Assembly: GCA_039934375.1 (NCBI GenBank)
Contig: JBDTMH010000082.1
Location: 1 to 16,580 of the forward strand
Length of the DNA stretch: 16,580 nucleotides
Origin: CAISIP01 sp039934375
Lineage (GTDB): Bacteria; Pseudomonadota; Gammaproteobacteria; Burkholderiales; Burkholderiaceae_C
Reading direction: 5' to 3'
The notes under the pieces were generated by a model, which had not been told where the DNA came from, ran no database searches, and saw nothing but the letters and a program-made list of their open reading frames with translations. Below are positions 8,179-16,580 of the stretch, piece by piece (position 1 is the stretch's first letter; each line of letters begins with the position of its first letter). The position numbers were made by a program, and so were the translations under genes.

Positions 8179-10215
8179 CTAACTGCGCCAGACGAAATAC
8201 GTCATCAGGGCAAACACGCCCAGAATCATCGACAAGGCGTAATCGAACAGGAAACCGGACTGCAGCCGGCGCGTGACGCGCGACACCAGGCCGACGACCT
8301 TCCACGACCCGTTCACGATCACACCGTCTATCAGTCCCTGGTCACCGCCCTTCCACAGGCCGATACCCAGCAATCGGACACCACGGGTGAGCACGTTTTC
8401 GTTGAACCAGTCCATGTAGTACTTGTTCTCGAGCAGGGAGTAGATCGGCATGAATCGCCGCTTGATCGCCGCGGGCAGCGCCGGATTGACCATGTACATG
8501 TAGTAGGCCGACACAACACCGGCCAGCGCCAGCCAGAATGGGGCCGCACCCAGCGCGTGGGTGGCCATCGCCATCGGACCGTGGAACATTTGCGCCAGTT
8601 CCTCCATCGCCGGATGCGCCTGGGCATTGACAAAGATGGCGTCCTTGAAGAAGTCGCCGAACAGCATCGGGCCGATCGTCATGTAGCCGATCACCGCTGA
8701 CGGAATCGCCAGCAGGATCAATGGAACGGTGACCACCCACGGCGATTCACGCGGACCATGGTGGGCATCATGGTGCCCGAGGTGGTCGTCGTGATGTGCA
8801 TCGAGGTGTACATCCGGATTCTGGTCGAAACGCTCCTTGCCATGGAACACCAGGAAATACAGGCGGAACGAATAGAAGGCGGTGACAAATACGCCGGCGA
8901 GCACCGAGAACGACGCGAAGCCGGCGCCCGCCAAATGGCTGGCGTGCACGGCCTCGATGATGCTGTCTTTGGAATAGAAGCCGGCGAACAGTGGTGTTCC
9001 AATCAACGCCAGCGAGCCAACCAGGAAGGTGATCCAGGTGATGGGCATGTACTTGCGCAAGCCACCCATCCAGCGAATGTCCTGGTTGTGGTGCACACCC
9101 ATGATGACGGAGCCGGCCGCAAGAAACAGCAAGGCCTTGAAGAAGGCATGGGTCATCAGGTGGAACACCGCGACCGAATACGCCGACGCGCCCAATGCCA
9201 CTGTCATGTAGCCGAGCTGCGACAGCGTGGAATACGCGACAACGCGCTTGATGTCGTTCTGGATGATGCCCAGAAAACCCATGAACAAGGCCGTGATGGC
9301 GCCGATCACCAGCACGACGTTCAGCGCGGTCTCGCTGAGCTCGAACAGTGGCGACATGCGCGCCACCATGAAGATGCCGGCCGTCACCATCGTCGCAGCG
9401 TGGATCAGCGCCGAGATCGGAGTCGGGCCTTCCATCGAATCGGGCAACCAGACGTGCAGTGGAAACTGCGCCGACTTGCCCATGGCGCCGATGAACAGGC
9501 AGATGCAGATCACGGTGATCAGCATCCAGTCGGTGCCAGGGAAGCCCTGGCTTGCCAGCTCGCCCGACAAGGCGAACACCTCGGTGTAGTTCAGTGAGCC
9601 AGCATATGCATAGATCAGGCCGATGCCCAGGATGAAGCCGAAGTCGCCGATCCGGTTGACCATGAAGGCCTTCAGGTTGGCGAAGATCGCGCTCGGCTTG
9701 TTGAACCAGAAGCCGATCAGCAGGTACGACACCAGGCCCACTGCTTCCCAGCCGAAGAACAGTTGCAGCAGGTTGTTGCTCATGACCAGCATCAGCATCG
9801 AGAACGTGAACAGCGAGATGTAGGCGAAGAACCGGTTGTAGCCGTCGTCGTCCTGCATGTAGCCGACGGTGTACAGGTGGACCATCAACGATACGAAGGT
9901 CACCACGCACATCATCATCGCGGTCAGTCCGTCGATCAGGAAACCAACCTCCATCTTCAGCCCACCGATCTGCATCCAGGTGTAGATGGTCTCGTTGAAC
10001 CGTGCGCCATGCTCGACGACGTCGCGCAAAACGCTGGCCGAGAGAACAAACGAAATCAGCACGCCGCCGATCGTGAGGCTGTGGCAGATGCGTCGGCCAA
10101 TGCGGTTGCCGCCAAAGGCGGTACCGAAGATGCCGGCGACAACGGCGCCCACCAGGGGCGCCAATGCGACGACAAGCAAGGTTGCGGCTGAGAGGGTTTG
10201 GCTCATCGTATTCAT
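8179..10215 (-). CDS. nuoL: NADH-quinone oxidoreductase subunit L
   Basis: A 678-residue distal antiporter-like subunit, which contributes the long lateral helix that runs along the membrane arm. Visible landmarks are Glu157 in LFFGWEAVG, Lys247 in AMGKSAQFPLHVWLPDSMEGPTP, His254, QNDIKRVVAYSTLSQLGYM (319-337), Lys360 in HAFFKALLF, and the K416-D417 pair in FYSKDSII. The lateral-helix and terminal-anchor region is 560-678. An unusual histidine-rich loop occupies 470-486. The ATG at 10215 shares one base with the nuoK stop (TGATG). A second in-frame ATG at 10206 (start MSQTL) is a credible alternative, since neither has an ideally placed ribosome site. Length is slightly above the E. coli protein because of the His-rich loop and C-terminus. 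Confidence 0.98.
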   Translation of the reverse strand: MNTMSQTLSAATLLVVALAPLVGAVVAGIFGTAFGGNRIGRRICHSLTIGGVLISFVLSASVLRDVVEHGARFNETIYTWMQIGGLKMEVGFLIDGLTAMMMCVVTFVSLMVHLYTVGYMQDDDGYNRFFAYISLFTFSMLMLVMSNNLLQLFFGWEAVGLVSYLLIGFWFNKPSAIFANLKAFMVNRIGDFGFILGIGLIYAYAGSLNYTEVFALSGELASQGFPGTDWMLITVICICLFIGAMGKSAQFPLHVWLPDSMEGPTPISALIHAATMVTAGIFMVARMSPLFELSETALNVVLVIGAITALFMGFLGIIQNDIKRVVAYSTLSQLGYMTVALGASAYSVAVFHLMTHAFFKALLFLAAGSVIMGVHHNQDIRWMGGLRKYMPITWITFLVGSLALIGTPLFAGFYSKDSIIEAVHASHLAGAGFASFSVLAGVFVTAFYSFRLYFLVFHGKERFDQNPDVHLDAHHDDHLGHHDAHHGPRESPWVVTVPLILLAIPSAVIGYMTIGPMLFGDFFKDAIFVNAQAHPAMEELAQMFHGPMAMATHALGAAPFWLALAGVVSAYYMYMVNPALPAAIKRRFMPIYSLLENKYYMDWFNENVLTRGVRLLGIGLWKGGDQGLIDGVIVNGSWKVVGLVSRVTRRLQSGFLFDYALSMILGVFALMTYFVWRS

Positions 10216-10523
10216 CAGCCCTTGAGCGAATTGAGTTCGTCCACGTTGATGTTGGACTTGTTGCGGAACAACTGCACCAGGATCGCCAGTCCGATCGCCG
10301 ATTCAGCTGCCGCAACGGTCAGAATGAAGAACACGAAGATCTGGCCGCGCATGTCACCCAGGTAGTAGGAAAACGCCACGAAGTTCATGTTGACCGCCAG
10401 CAGCATCAGCTCGATGGCCATGAGCAGGATGATCAGGTTCTTGCGGTTGAGAAAAATTCCGATGACCGCCAACGCGAACAGGATCGCGCCCAGCGTCAGG
10501 AAGTGGCCCAGCGTCAATGTCAT
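10215..10523 (-). CDS. nuoK: NADH-quinone oxidoreductase subunit K
   Basis: A 102-residue three-helix membrane subunit of complex I, homologous to mitochondrial ND4L. Two buried glutamates essential for proton transfer in E. coli (E36, E72) appear here as E38 in LLMAIELMLL and E74 in TVAAAESAIGLAI. The length is normal. The start overlaps the end of nuoJ by 4 nt (ATGA) and its stop overlaps the nuoL start by 1 nt (TGATG), so the three are translationally coupled. Confidence 0.98.
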   Translation of the reverse strand: MTLTLGHFLTLGAILFALAVIGIFLNRKNLIILLMAIELMLLAVNMNFVAFSYYLGDMRGQIFVFFILTVAAAESAIGLAILVQLFRNKSNINVDELNSLKG

Positions 10524-11185
10524 GCCTTGTTCCCTTCTGCAGCAGGAGTGTCGGCCGCCGGCACGTCGGCGATCGGTTGGGAGGCTTGCGTGGCGCTCAT
10601 CTGCACCACGCGCAGACGATCCTTGGCGTGCACGCGCACCTGCACGCCGACAGGAATGTGTTTGCTGTCCTTGCGTTCACGCAGCGTGAGCGCAATGGCG
10701 GCGATGATGGCCACCAGCAGGATAACGGCGGCGATCTGCACCGGGAACACATATTCGCTGTAAAGCAGAATGCCGAGATCGCGGGTATTGGACACCTGCC
10801 CGCTCAGCGATTGCACCACCGCCATGGCCTTGGGCTCGGACTGGCGGATACCCATCAGCACACCGGCCATCTCCAGCGCGATCACGACACCGATCAGACC
10901 TGCGAGCGGCAAATGGCGCCAGAACCCCAGGCGGATGCTGTCGAAGTTGATGTCCAGCATCATCACGACGAACAGGAAAAGCACCATTACCGCGCCGACA
11001 TAGACCAGTACCAGGGCCATGGCGAGGAACTCTGCGTGCAACAGCACCCAGATCATCGCAGCCTGGACGAAAGACCAGACCAGATACAGGGCGGCATGCA
11101 CCGGGTTGCGCGCTGTGACCACCCGGAAGGCGGCAAACAGCAGCAACGCAGCAAAAACGTAGAACAGTCCGGCTTTGACATCCAT
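10520..11185 (-). CDS. nuoJ: NADH-quinone oxidoreductase subunit J
   Basis: A 221-residue five-helix subunit at the junction between the quinone site and the membrane arm (ND6 homologue). The conserved third helix is VLVYVGAVMVLFLFVVMML (59-77), which in structures carries a pi-bulge that changes during catalysis. The fifth helix follows EYVFPVQIAAVILLVAII (144-161). After about residue 170 comes a soluble, basic then Ala/Pro/Gln-rich tail of about 50 residues, typical of betaproteobacterial NuoJ and likely disordered. The ATG at 11185 lies 27 nt after nuoI. Its ribosome site is weak. It overlaps nuoK by 4 nt. Confidence 0.97.
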   Translation of the reverse strand: MDVKAGLFYVFAALLLFAAFRVVTARNPVHAALYLVWSFVQAAMIWVLLHAEFLAMALVLVYVGAVMVLFLFVVMMLDINFDSIRLGFWRHLPLAGLIGVVIALEMAGVLMGIRQSEPKAMAVVQSLSGQVSNTRDLGILLYSEYVFPVQIAAVILLVAIIAAIALTLRERKDSKHIPVGVQVRVHAKDRLRVVQMSATQASQPIADVPAADTPAAEGNKA

Positions 11186-11212
11186 GGCGGGCTTTAACTT
11201 TCTCGCACCGCT

Positions 11213-11743
11213 TCAGCGGTATTTCGCATCTGCAGCACGGCGCTGCGCAATGTCCGCCTCGTAGCGGTCACCGACGGCCAGCAGCATTTCCTTGGTGAAA
11301 TACAGGTCACCGCGCTTTTCTCCGTGGTATTCAACGATATGGGTCTCGACGATCGAGTCGACCGGGCAGCTTTCTTCGCAGAATCCGCAAAAGATGCATT
11401 TGGTCAGGTCAATGTCGTAACGCGTGGTACGGCGCGATCCGTCGGCACGTTTGTCCGACTCGATCGTGATGGCCAGCGCCGGACACACGGCTTCGCAAAG
11501 CTTGCAGGCAATGCAGCGCTCTTCGCCATTCTCGTAGCGACGCAGTGCGTGCAGACCGCGCATGCGCGGGCTCGAAGGTGTCTTCTCTTCCGGAAACTGG
11601 ATCGTGACCTTGCGCCGGAACAGGTAACGCCCGGTGACCGCAAAGCCCTTGAACAACTCGAGCAGCATGAAACTCGACAGGAAGTCCTTGAGCGAGAACG
11701 GCGCTGCGACGCGGGTGGGGGAGGCGGAGGTAGCAGTGGTCAT
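11213..11743 (-). CDS. nuoI: NADH-quinone oxidoreductase subunit I (2x[4Fe-4S] ferredoxin-like)
   Basis: A 176-residue peripheral-arm subunit that relays electrons through clusters N6a and N6b to N2 and quinone. Two ferredoxin motifs are intact: CIACKLCEAVCP (Cys77, 80, 83, 87) and CIFCGFCEESCP (Cys116, 119, 122, 126). The amphipathic N-terminus (about 15-45, LKDFLSSFMLLELFKGF) anchors it on the membrane, and RKVTIQFPEEKTP before the first cluster is classical. The start at 11743 was chosen over an upstream in-frame ATG at 11959, because the longer form would read out-of-frame through nuoH. A GGAAG 7 nt upstream and the 4-nt gap after the nuoH stop support it. Confidence 0.98.
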   Translation of the reverse strand: MTTATSASPTRVAAPFSLKDFLSSFMLLELFKGFAVTGRYLFRRKVTIQFPEEKTPSSPRMRGLHALRRYENGEERCIACKLCEAVCPALAITIESDKRADGSRRTTRYDIDLTKCIFCGFCEESCPVDSIVETHIVEYHGEKRGDLYFTKEMLLAVGDRYEADIAQRRAADAKYR

Positions 11744-11747
11744 GGTG

Positions 11748-12830
11748 TTACTTCCAGATATTGAATGGGGTCTGCATCCAGCCACCGACCACGACCAACC
11801 ACAGCAGCGTGACCGGGATGAAGACCTTCCAGCCCAAGCGCATGATCTGGTCATAGCGGAACCGCGGGAAGGTCGCGCGGGTCCAGATGAACAGACTGAC
11901 GACAGCAAAGGTCTTGATGCCGAGCCAGATCCAGCCCGGAATCCAGTTGAACAGAGCACTGTCGATCGGCGAGTACCAGCCGCCCAGGAACATGATGGCG
12001 GCCAGGATGGAGATCAGCCACATGTTGGCGTATTCGGCCAGGTAGAACATCGCGTACGACATGCCCGAGTACTCGACCATGTGCCCGGCCACGATCTCGG
12101 CCTCGCCCTCGACCACGTCGAACGGATGGCGGTTGGTCTCGGCCATGCCGGAGATGATGTAGACGACAAAAATCGGCAGCAGCGGCAGCCAGTTCCAGGA
12201 CAGGAAGTTCAGGCCCATCGCGGCAAACTGGCCCTTGCCCTGCCCGGTCACGATATCGGTGAGGTTCATGCTCGCCGACACCATCAGCACGACCACCAGG
12301 CAAAAGCCCATCGCGATCTCGTAGCTGACCATCTGCGCCGACGCGCGCATTGCGCCCAGGAATGAATACTTGGAGTTCGACGCCCAGCCGGCGATCACAA
12401 CGCCATAAACCTCCATCGAGGTGATGGCCATGACAAACAACAAGCCGGCATTGATATTGGCCAGCGCCACGTCGGGGCCGAAAGGAATTACCGCCCAGGC
12501 AGCCATGGCCGGCATGATGGTCAGCACCGGGCCGATGAAGAACAGGCCCTTGCTGGCCGCGGTCGGCACCAGGATCTCCTTGGTCAGCAGTTTGAGCGCG
12601 TCGGCAATCGGCTGCAACATGCCCCACGGACCGACCCGATTGGGGCCGATGCGGACCTGCATCCAGCCCAGGAACTTGCGCTCCCATAAGGTCAGGTAAG
12701 CCACGGCGCCCATCAGCGGTAGCACGACCACGACGATCTTGATCAACGTCCACAACACGGGCCACGCCACCGCCGTCCACCAGGGCTCGGCGAGCAATCC
12801 GAGGCCGGCGGAATGAATCTGGTCGATCAT
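11748..12830 (-). CDS. nuoH: NADH-quinone oxidoreductase subunit H
   Basis: A 360-residue membrane subunit (ND1 homologue) that forms much of the quinone chamber and links it to the proton channels. Hallmarks are QVRIGPNRVGPWGMLQPIAD (58-77), SYEIAMG (169-175), AETNRHPFD (230-238) and the acidic EGEAEIVAG loop (241-249) followed by EYSGM (253-257). Eight membrane helices are apparent. The ATG at 12830 overlaps the nuoG stop by 4 nt (ATGA) and has a GGAGG 7 nt upstream. A longer in-frame start at 13025 would lie within nuoG and is rejected. Confidence 0.98.
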   Translation of the reverse strand: MIDQIHSAGLGLLAEPWWTAVAWPVLWTLIKIVVVVLPLMGAVAYLTLWERKFLGWMQVRIGPNRVGPWGMLQPIADALKLLTKEILVPTAASKGLFFIGPVLTIMPAMAAWAVIPFGPDVALANINAGLLFVMAITSMEVYGVVIAGWASNSKYSFLGAMRASAQMVSYEIAMGFCLVVVLMVSASMNLTDIVTGQGKGQFAAMGLNFLSWNWLPLLPIFVVYIISGMAETNRHPFDVVEGEAEIVAGHMVEYSGMSYAMFYLAEYANMWLISILAAIMFLGGWYSPIDSALFNWIPGWIWLGIKTFAVVSLFIWTRATFPRFRYDQIMRLGWKVFIPVTLLWLVVVGGWMQTPFNIWK

Positions 12831-14980
12831 GCCAGTGCCTCCGCGCTGGTAGCGGCATGCGGCGCCACACCAGCGTGCCGGGCATCGGCGGTCAATTGCA
12901 GCGACGGTGCGCGGCGAACAATGCTGTCCAGCTGGTAGATTGATGCCACCACCGGTTCCCCGGCGGCGGCCGCAAGGTCGATCGCTGCAGTAGTCGCGTT
13001 GCCCAACTTGTCGGCCGACACCCAAACCTGGTTGTCGGCCGGCTCCAGCCCCAGCGTTGCCAGAACGTCGCGGGCCGACTCAAATTCGAAGCCCGGCAAT
13101 TCCAGCATATTGGACAGCACGCGCAACACCTTCCAGGCCGGACGCGCCTCGCCAGCGGGCTTGACCACGGCATGGAAACTCTGCACCCGCCCTTCGGCGT
13201 TGACGAAGCTGCCGGGCGTCTCGGTGAACGGCGCAATCGGCAGCAATACGTCGCTGAATGCCAGGTTGGTCTTGAACGGACTGAGCGTGACAACCATCGC
13301 GGCAGAACCCAGCGCTGTGGCTGCCGCAGCACCGGTGGCCGAATCGAATTCGGGCTCGGTATTGAGCAGCAACACTGCCTGCAGTCCGCCGGCCAGCATC
13401 TGCGCCGCATTGAGGCCGCCTTTTGCGGGAACCGCAGCGGCGAGTTGCGCCCCCACCGTGTTTGCCGCCTCGGTCAGGTAGCCGACCTTGGCGCCGGTCT
13501 GCTCGCCGATCCAGTTGGCCAGCGCGAGCAGGCTCGAAGCTTTGGCATGGTGGGCTGCAGCATTGCCCAAAAACACCGCCTTGCGCTCGCCGCCCATCAG
13601 CGAACGAGCGATGGCCACAGCAGCCTCGCTCGCCGTGCCTTTGGCGGGAGCCGACACAGCTTTTTCGGCCGCAATGGCGGCGGCAACGTCAGCCAGCGCC
13701 TGCGCCCATTGCCCTGCGGCCAGTTCCATCGAATGTGCAACCGGCATCGCCCAGTCCTGGGCGCGCCCCTGAATACGGCTGAGCTGGCAACCCAGACGCA
13801 CCGACTGGCGGATACGCTGCGCGAACAGCGGATGGTCCTTGCGCAGGTTGGAACCCACGACGAGGACACGCTGCAGGTTCGACAGTTCGGCGATTGGCAT
13901 TCCCAGCCAGCGCAGCTGCGTGTCCTGCGTGAACTCAGCGTTGCGCAAGCGGTAATCAATGTTTTCGCTGCCCAGCGCACGCACCAGTTTCCCGGCCAGC
14001 ACCAGCTCTTCCAGTGTGTTGTGCGGGCTGACGAGGGCGCCGATGGACTGCGCGCCGTGGTCGCCCTTGATCTGCTTGAGGCCGTTGGTCACGTATTCGA
14101 GCGCGACTTGCCACTCCACTTCCTGCCAGGCACCACCGTGCTTGATCATCGGCCTGAACAGTCGCTCGGAGCCATTGAGCGCTTCATACGAGAAACGGTC
14201 ACGGTCGGCGATCCAGCATTCATTGATAGCCTCGTTCTCCAGCGGAACGACCCGCATCACCTTGTTGTCCTTGACCTGCACCACCAGATTCGCACCGGTC
14301 GAGTCGTGCGGACTGACCGACTTGCGGCGCGACAGCTCCCAGGTCCGGGCGCTGTAACGGAACGGCTTGCTGGTCAGTGCGCCCACGGGGCAGATGTCGA
14401 TCATGTTGCCCGACAGTTCGGAGTCGATCGACTGGCCGATGAAGGTCTCGATCTCGGCGTGTTCGCCGCGGTGCGACATGCCCAGCTCCATCACGCCGGC
14501 CACTTCCTGGCCGAACCGCACGCAACGCGTGCAGTGGATGCAGCGCGCCATCTCTTCCATCGAGACCAGCGGCCCCACGTCCTTGTGGAACACGACGCGC
14601 TTTTCTTCGTCGTACCGCGACGACGACGCGCCGTAACCGACTGCGAGATCCTGCAGCTGACACTCGCCACCCTGGTCGCAGATCGGGCAGTCCAATGGAT
14701 GGTTGATGAGCAAAAACTCCATCACCGACTGCTGGGCCTTGATCGCCTTCGGGCTCTTGGTGCGCACGATCATGCCTTGCGACACCGGTGTCGCGCAGGC
14801 CGGCATCGGCTTGGGCATCTTCTCCACGTCGACCAGGCACATGCGGCAATTGGCCGCGATGCTGAGCTTCTTGTGATAGCAAAAATGCGGAATATAGGTG
14901 CCCGCCTTGTCGGCCGCATGCATGATCATGCTGCCTTCGACGATGTCGACCTTCTTGCCGTCGAGTTCGATTTCTACCAT
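12827..14980 (-). CDS. nuoG: NADH-quinone oxidoreductase subunit G
   Basis: A 717-residue peripheral-arm subunit carrying three iron-sulfur clusters: N1b [2Fe-2S] from Cys34, 45, 48 and 62; N5 [4Fe-4S] with His94, Cys98, 101 and 107; and N4 [4Fe-4S] from Cys147, 150, 153 and 197. From about 215 it enters a molybdopterin-oxidoreductase-like domain that is a catalytically dead relic in complex I. The four cysteines that hold the extra N7 cluster in E. coli and Thermus are missing; only a lone Cys remains in NECWIADR. It is shorter than E. coli NuoG (about 908). The ATG at 14980 has AGGTGA just upstream. The stop overlaps the nuoH start by 4 nt. Confidence 0.98.
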   Translation of the reverse strand: MVEIELDGKKVDIVEGSMIMHAADKAGTYIPHFCYHKKLSIAANCRMCLVDVEKMPKPMPACATPVSQGMIVRTKSPKAIKAQQSVMEFLLINHPLDCPICDQGGECQLQDLAVGYGASSSRYDEEKRVVFHKDVGPLVSMEEMARCIHCTRCVRFGQEVAGVMELGMSHRGEHAEIETFIGQSIDSELSGNMIDICPVGALTSKPFRYSARTWELSRRKSVSPHDSTGANLVVQVKDNKVMRVVPLENEAINECWIADRDRFSYEALNGSERLFRPMIKHGGAWQEVEWQVALEYVTNGLKQIKGDHGAQSIGALVSPHNTLEELVLAGKLVRALGSENIDYRLRNAEFTQDTQLRWLGMPIAELSNLQRVLVVGSNLRKDHPLFAQRIRQSVRLGCQLSRIQGRAQDWAMPVAHSMELAAGQWAQALADVAAAIAAEKAVSAPAKGTASEAAVAIARSLMGGERKAVFLGNAAAHHAKASSLLALANWIGEQTGAKVGYLTEAANTVGAQLAAAVPAKGGLNAAQMLAGGLQAVLLLNTEPEFDSATGAAAATALGSAAMVVTLSPFKTNLAFSDVLLPIAPFTETPGSFVNAEGRVQSFHAVVKPAGEARPAWKVLRVLSNMLELPGFEFESARDVLATLGLEPADNQVWVSADKLGNATTAAIDLAAAAGEPVVASIYQLDSIVRRAPSLQLTADARHAGVAPHAATSAEALA
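12838..12842 (-). promoter_or_regulatory. Ribosome binding site of nuoH within nuoG
   Basis: GGAGG on the minus strand inside the last codons of nuoG, 7 nt before the nuoH ATG at 12830. With the ATGA overlap it fixes the nuoH start. Confidence 0.7.
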
Positions 14981-14984
14981 CTTC

Positions 14985-14990
14985 TCACCT
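14985..14990 (-). promoter_or_regulatory. Ribosome binding site of nuoG
   Basis: AGGTGA on the minus strand, 4 nt before the nuoG ATG at 14980. It supports that start and lies just after the stop of the small candidate reading frame in the nuoF-nuoG spacer. Confidence 0.6.
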
Positions 14991-14992
14991 AT

Positions 14993-15077
14993 TCAGACGA
15001 CCATCCGCCGGGTCAGCCCGACGCCGGCCAGCCCCGCGGGAAGCCGCGCAGTAGTTGCAACGACGCGCATCGGGGTT

Positions 15078-15085
<8 letters not shown>
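14993..15085 (-). CDS. Candidate 30-residue small ORF between nuoF and nuoG (unproven)
   Basis: An ATG at 15085 overlaps the nuoF stop region by 8 nt in another frame. The frame runs for 30 residues (start MSETPMRVV, end TRRMVV) and stops 12 nt before the nuoG start. It nearly fills the only sizeable gap of the operon. No membrane segment or motif is recognised. It has no clear ribosome site of its own, and could be chance in GC-rich DNA. Function unknown. Confidence 0.2.
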
Positions 15086-16429
<1,344 letters not shown>

Positions 16430-16433
<4 letters not shown>

Positions 16434-16580
16434 ACGGTATCCTCCGCGCAATGCCATGCGCTGCGGTGCGAGCTTGCTTGGGAACGGCCCGGCGCGGCGC
16501 TTTCAGGAACACCTTCGCCCTGCGGGCTGCGGTGCGAGCTTGCTTGGGAACGGCCCGGCGCGGCGCTTTCAGGAACACCT
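16430..16580 (-). CDS. Partial open frame ending at nuoF start; possible repeat-extended C-terminus of nuoE
   Basis: On the minus strand the frame beginning at 16579 is open to a TGA at 16432-16430, which overlaps the nuoF ATG as ATGA, the same coupling seen at nuoG-nuoH and nuoJ-nuoK. nuoE normally lies exactly here. The visible 49 residues are, however, not recognisable NuoE. They consist of a 22-residue unit starting GVPESAAP and containing GRSQASSHRS, repeated once (second copy 18 residues), then AWHCAEDTV. The composition is Ser/Ala/Pro/Arg-rich and likely disordered. A conserved NuoE body would have to lie beyond the window. It could also be non-coding repeat DNA with a fortuitous open frame, because another minus frame is open here as well. 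Confidence 0.4.
16441..16445 (-). promoter_or_regulatory. Ribosome binding site of nuoF
   Basis: GGAGG on the minus strand, 7 nt before the ATG at 16433. It decides that start against the upstream in-frame ATG at 16457, which would place this site inside the coding region. Confidence 0.75.
16460..16580. repeat. 66-nt tandem direct repeat upstream of nuoF
   Basis: Positions 16460-16514 recur identically at 16526-16580 (55 nt each), separated by 11 nt, giving a period of 66 nt. Each copy contains GCTGCGGTGCGAGCTTGC and ends in TTTCAGGAACACCT. The second copy runs into the window edge, so more copies may follow. No further copy was found elsewhere in the window. The period is exactly 22 codons. 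Confidence 0.95.

Noticed and set aside
6844..8700. 618-codon plus-strand open frame opposite nuoM and nuoL
   Set aside because: An antisense shadow, rich in His, Gln, Asp and Arg with no motif. The overlapping minus-strand genes are unequivocal.
11744..11959. Longer N-terminus for nuoI (start at 11959)
   Set aside because: The extension reads nuoH in the wrong frame and is Ser/Arg/Cys-rich. The start at 11743 has a ribosome site and gives the family length.
12831..13025. Longer N-terminus for nuoH (start at 13025)
   Set aside because: The extension lies inside nuoG in the wrong frame, while the ATGA overlap at 12830 with GGAGG upstream is a better start.
16434..16578. Second open minus-strand frame through the 66-nt repeat (VFLKAPRRAVP...)
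   Set aside because: It is also stop-free, but it is very Arg/Lys/Ala-rich and runs on into nuoF before stopping, without the ATGA coupling. It is less likely coding, although its openness weakens the case for the first frame.

Overview
The window comes from a GC-rich bacterium, most likely a betaproteobacterium (Burkholderiales or a close relative). The basis is the subunit order and sequence style of complex I, the NuoG that has lost the cysteines of the extra N7 cluster, and the NUDIX plus DUF1178 genes trailing nuoN. This placement comes from family knowledge and was not checked by a search. Coding density is very high.

Layout. Positions 9-4010 (+ strand) hold an SDR oxidoreductase, a secreted AttH/CrtC-like lipocalin-fold protein and an MsbA-type ABC half-transporter. 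Positions 4076-16457 (- strand) are one tightly packed operon read from right to left: nuoF, nuoG, nuoH, nuoI, nuoJ, nuoK, nuoL, nuoM, nuoN, a NUDIX hydrolase and a DUF1178 zinc-ribbon-like protein. Junctions are short gaps or 1-4 nt overlaps, except for a 97-nt nuoF-nuoG spacer. The two gene groups converge at about 4011-4075, where a short hairpin lies.

Working together. NuoF (FMN, N3) takes electrons from NADH. NuoG (N1b, N4, N5) and NuoI (N6a, N6b) pass them towards quinone, whose site is formed partly by NuoH. NuoJ, K, L, M and N make up the proton-pumping membrane arm. nuoA-E must lie beyond the right edge. The NUDIX enzyme probably cleaves ADP-ribose-type nucleotides, a plausible housekeeping link to NADH turnover.

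The least ordinary stretch is the right edge. A 66-nt near-perfect tandem repeat (two copies visible) sits directly upstream of nuoF. Because 66 is a multiple of three, one minus-strand frame stays open through both copies and ends in a TGA that overlaps the nuoF ATG (ATGA). This could be a repeat-extended C-terminus of nuoE, or a non-coding repeat at a contig end. Apart from this the window is conventional, and I saw no phage, CRISPR, insertion sequence, tRNA or rRNA. No novel multi-gene system is evident.
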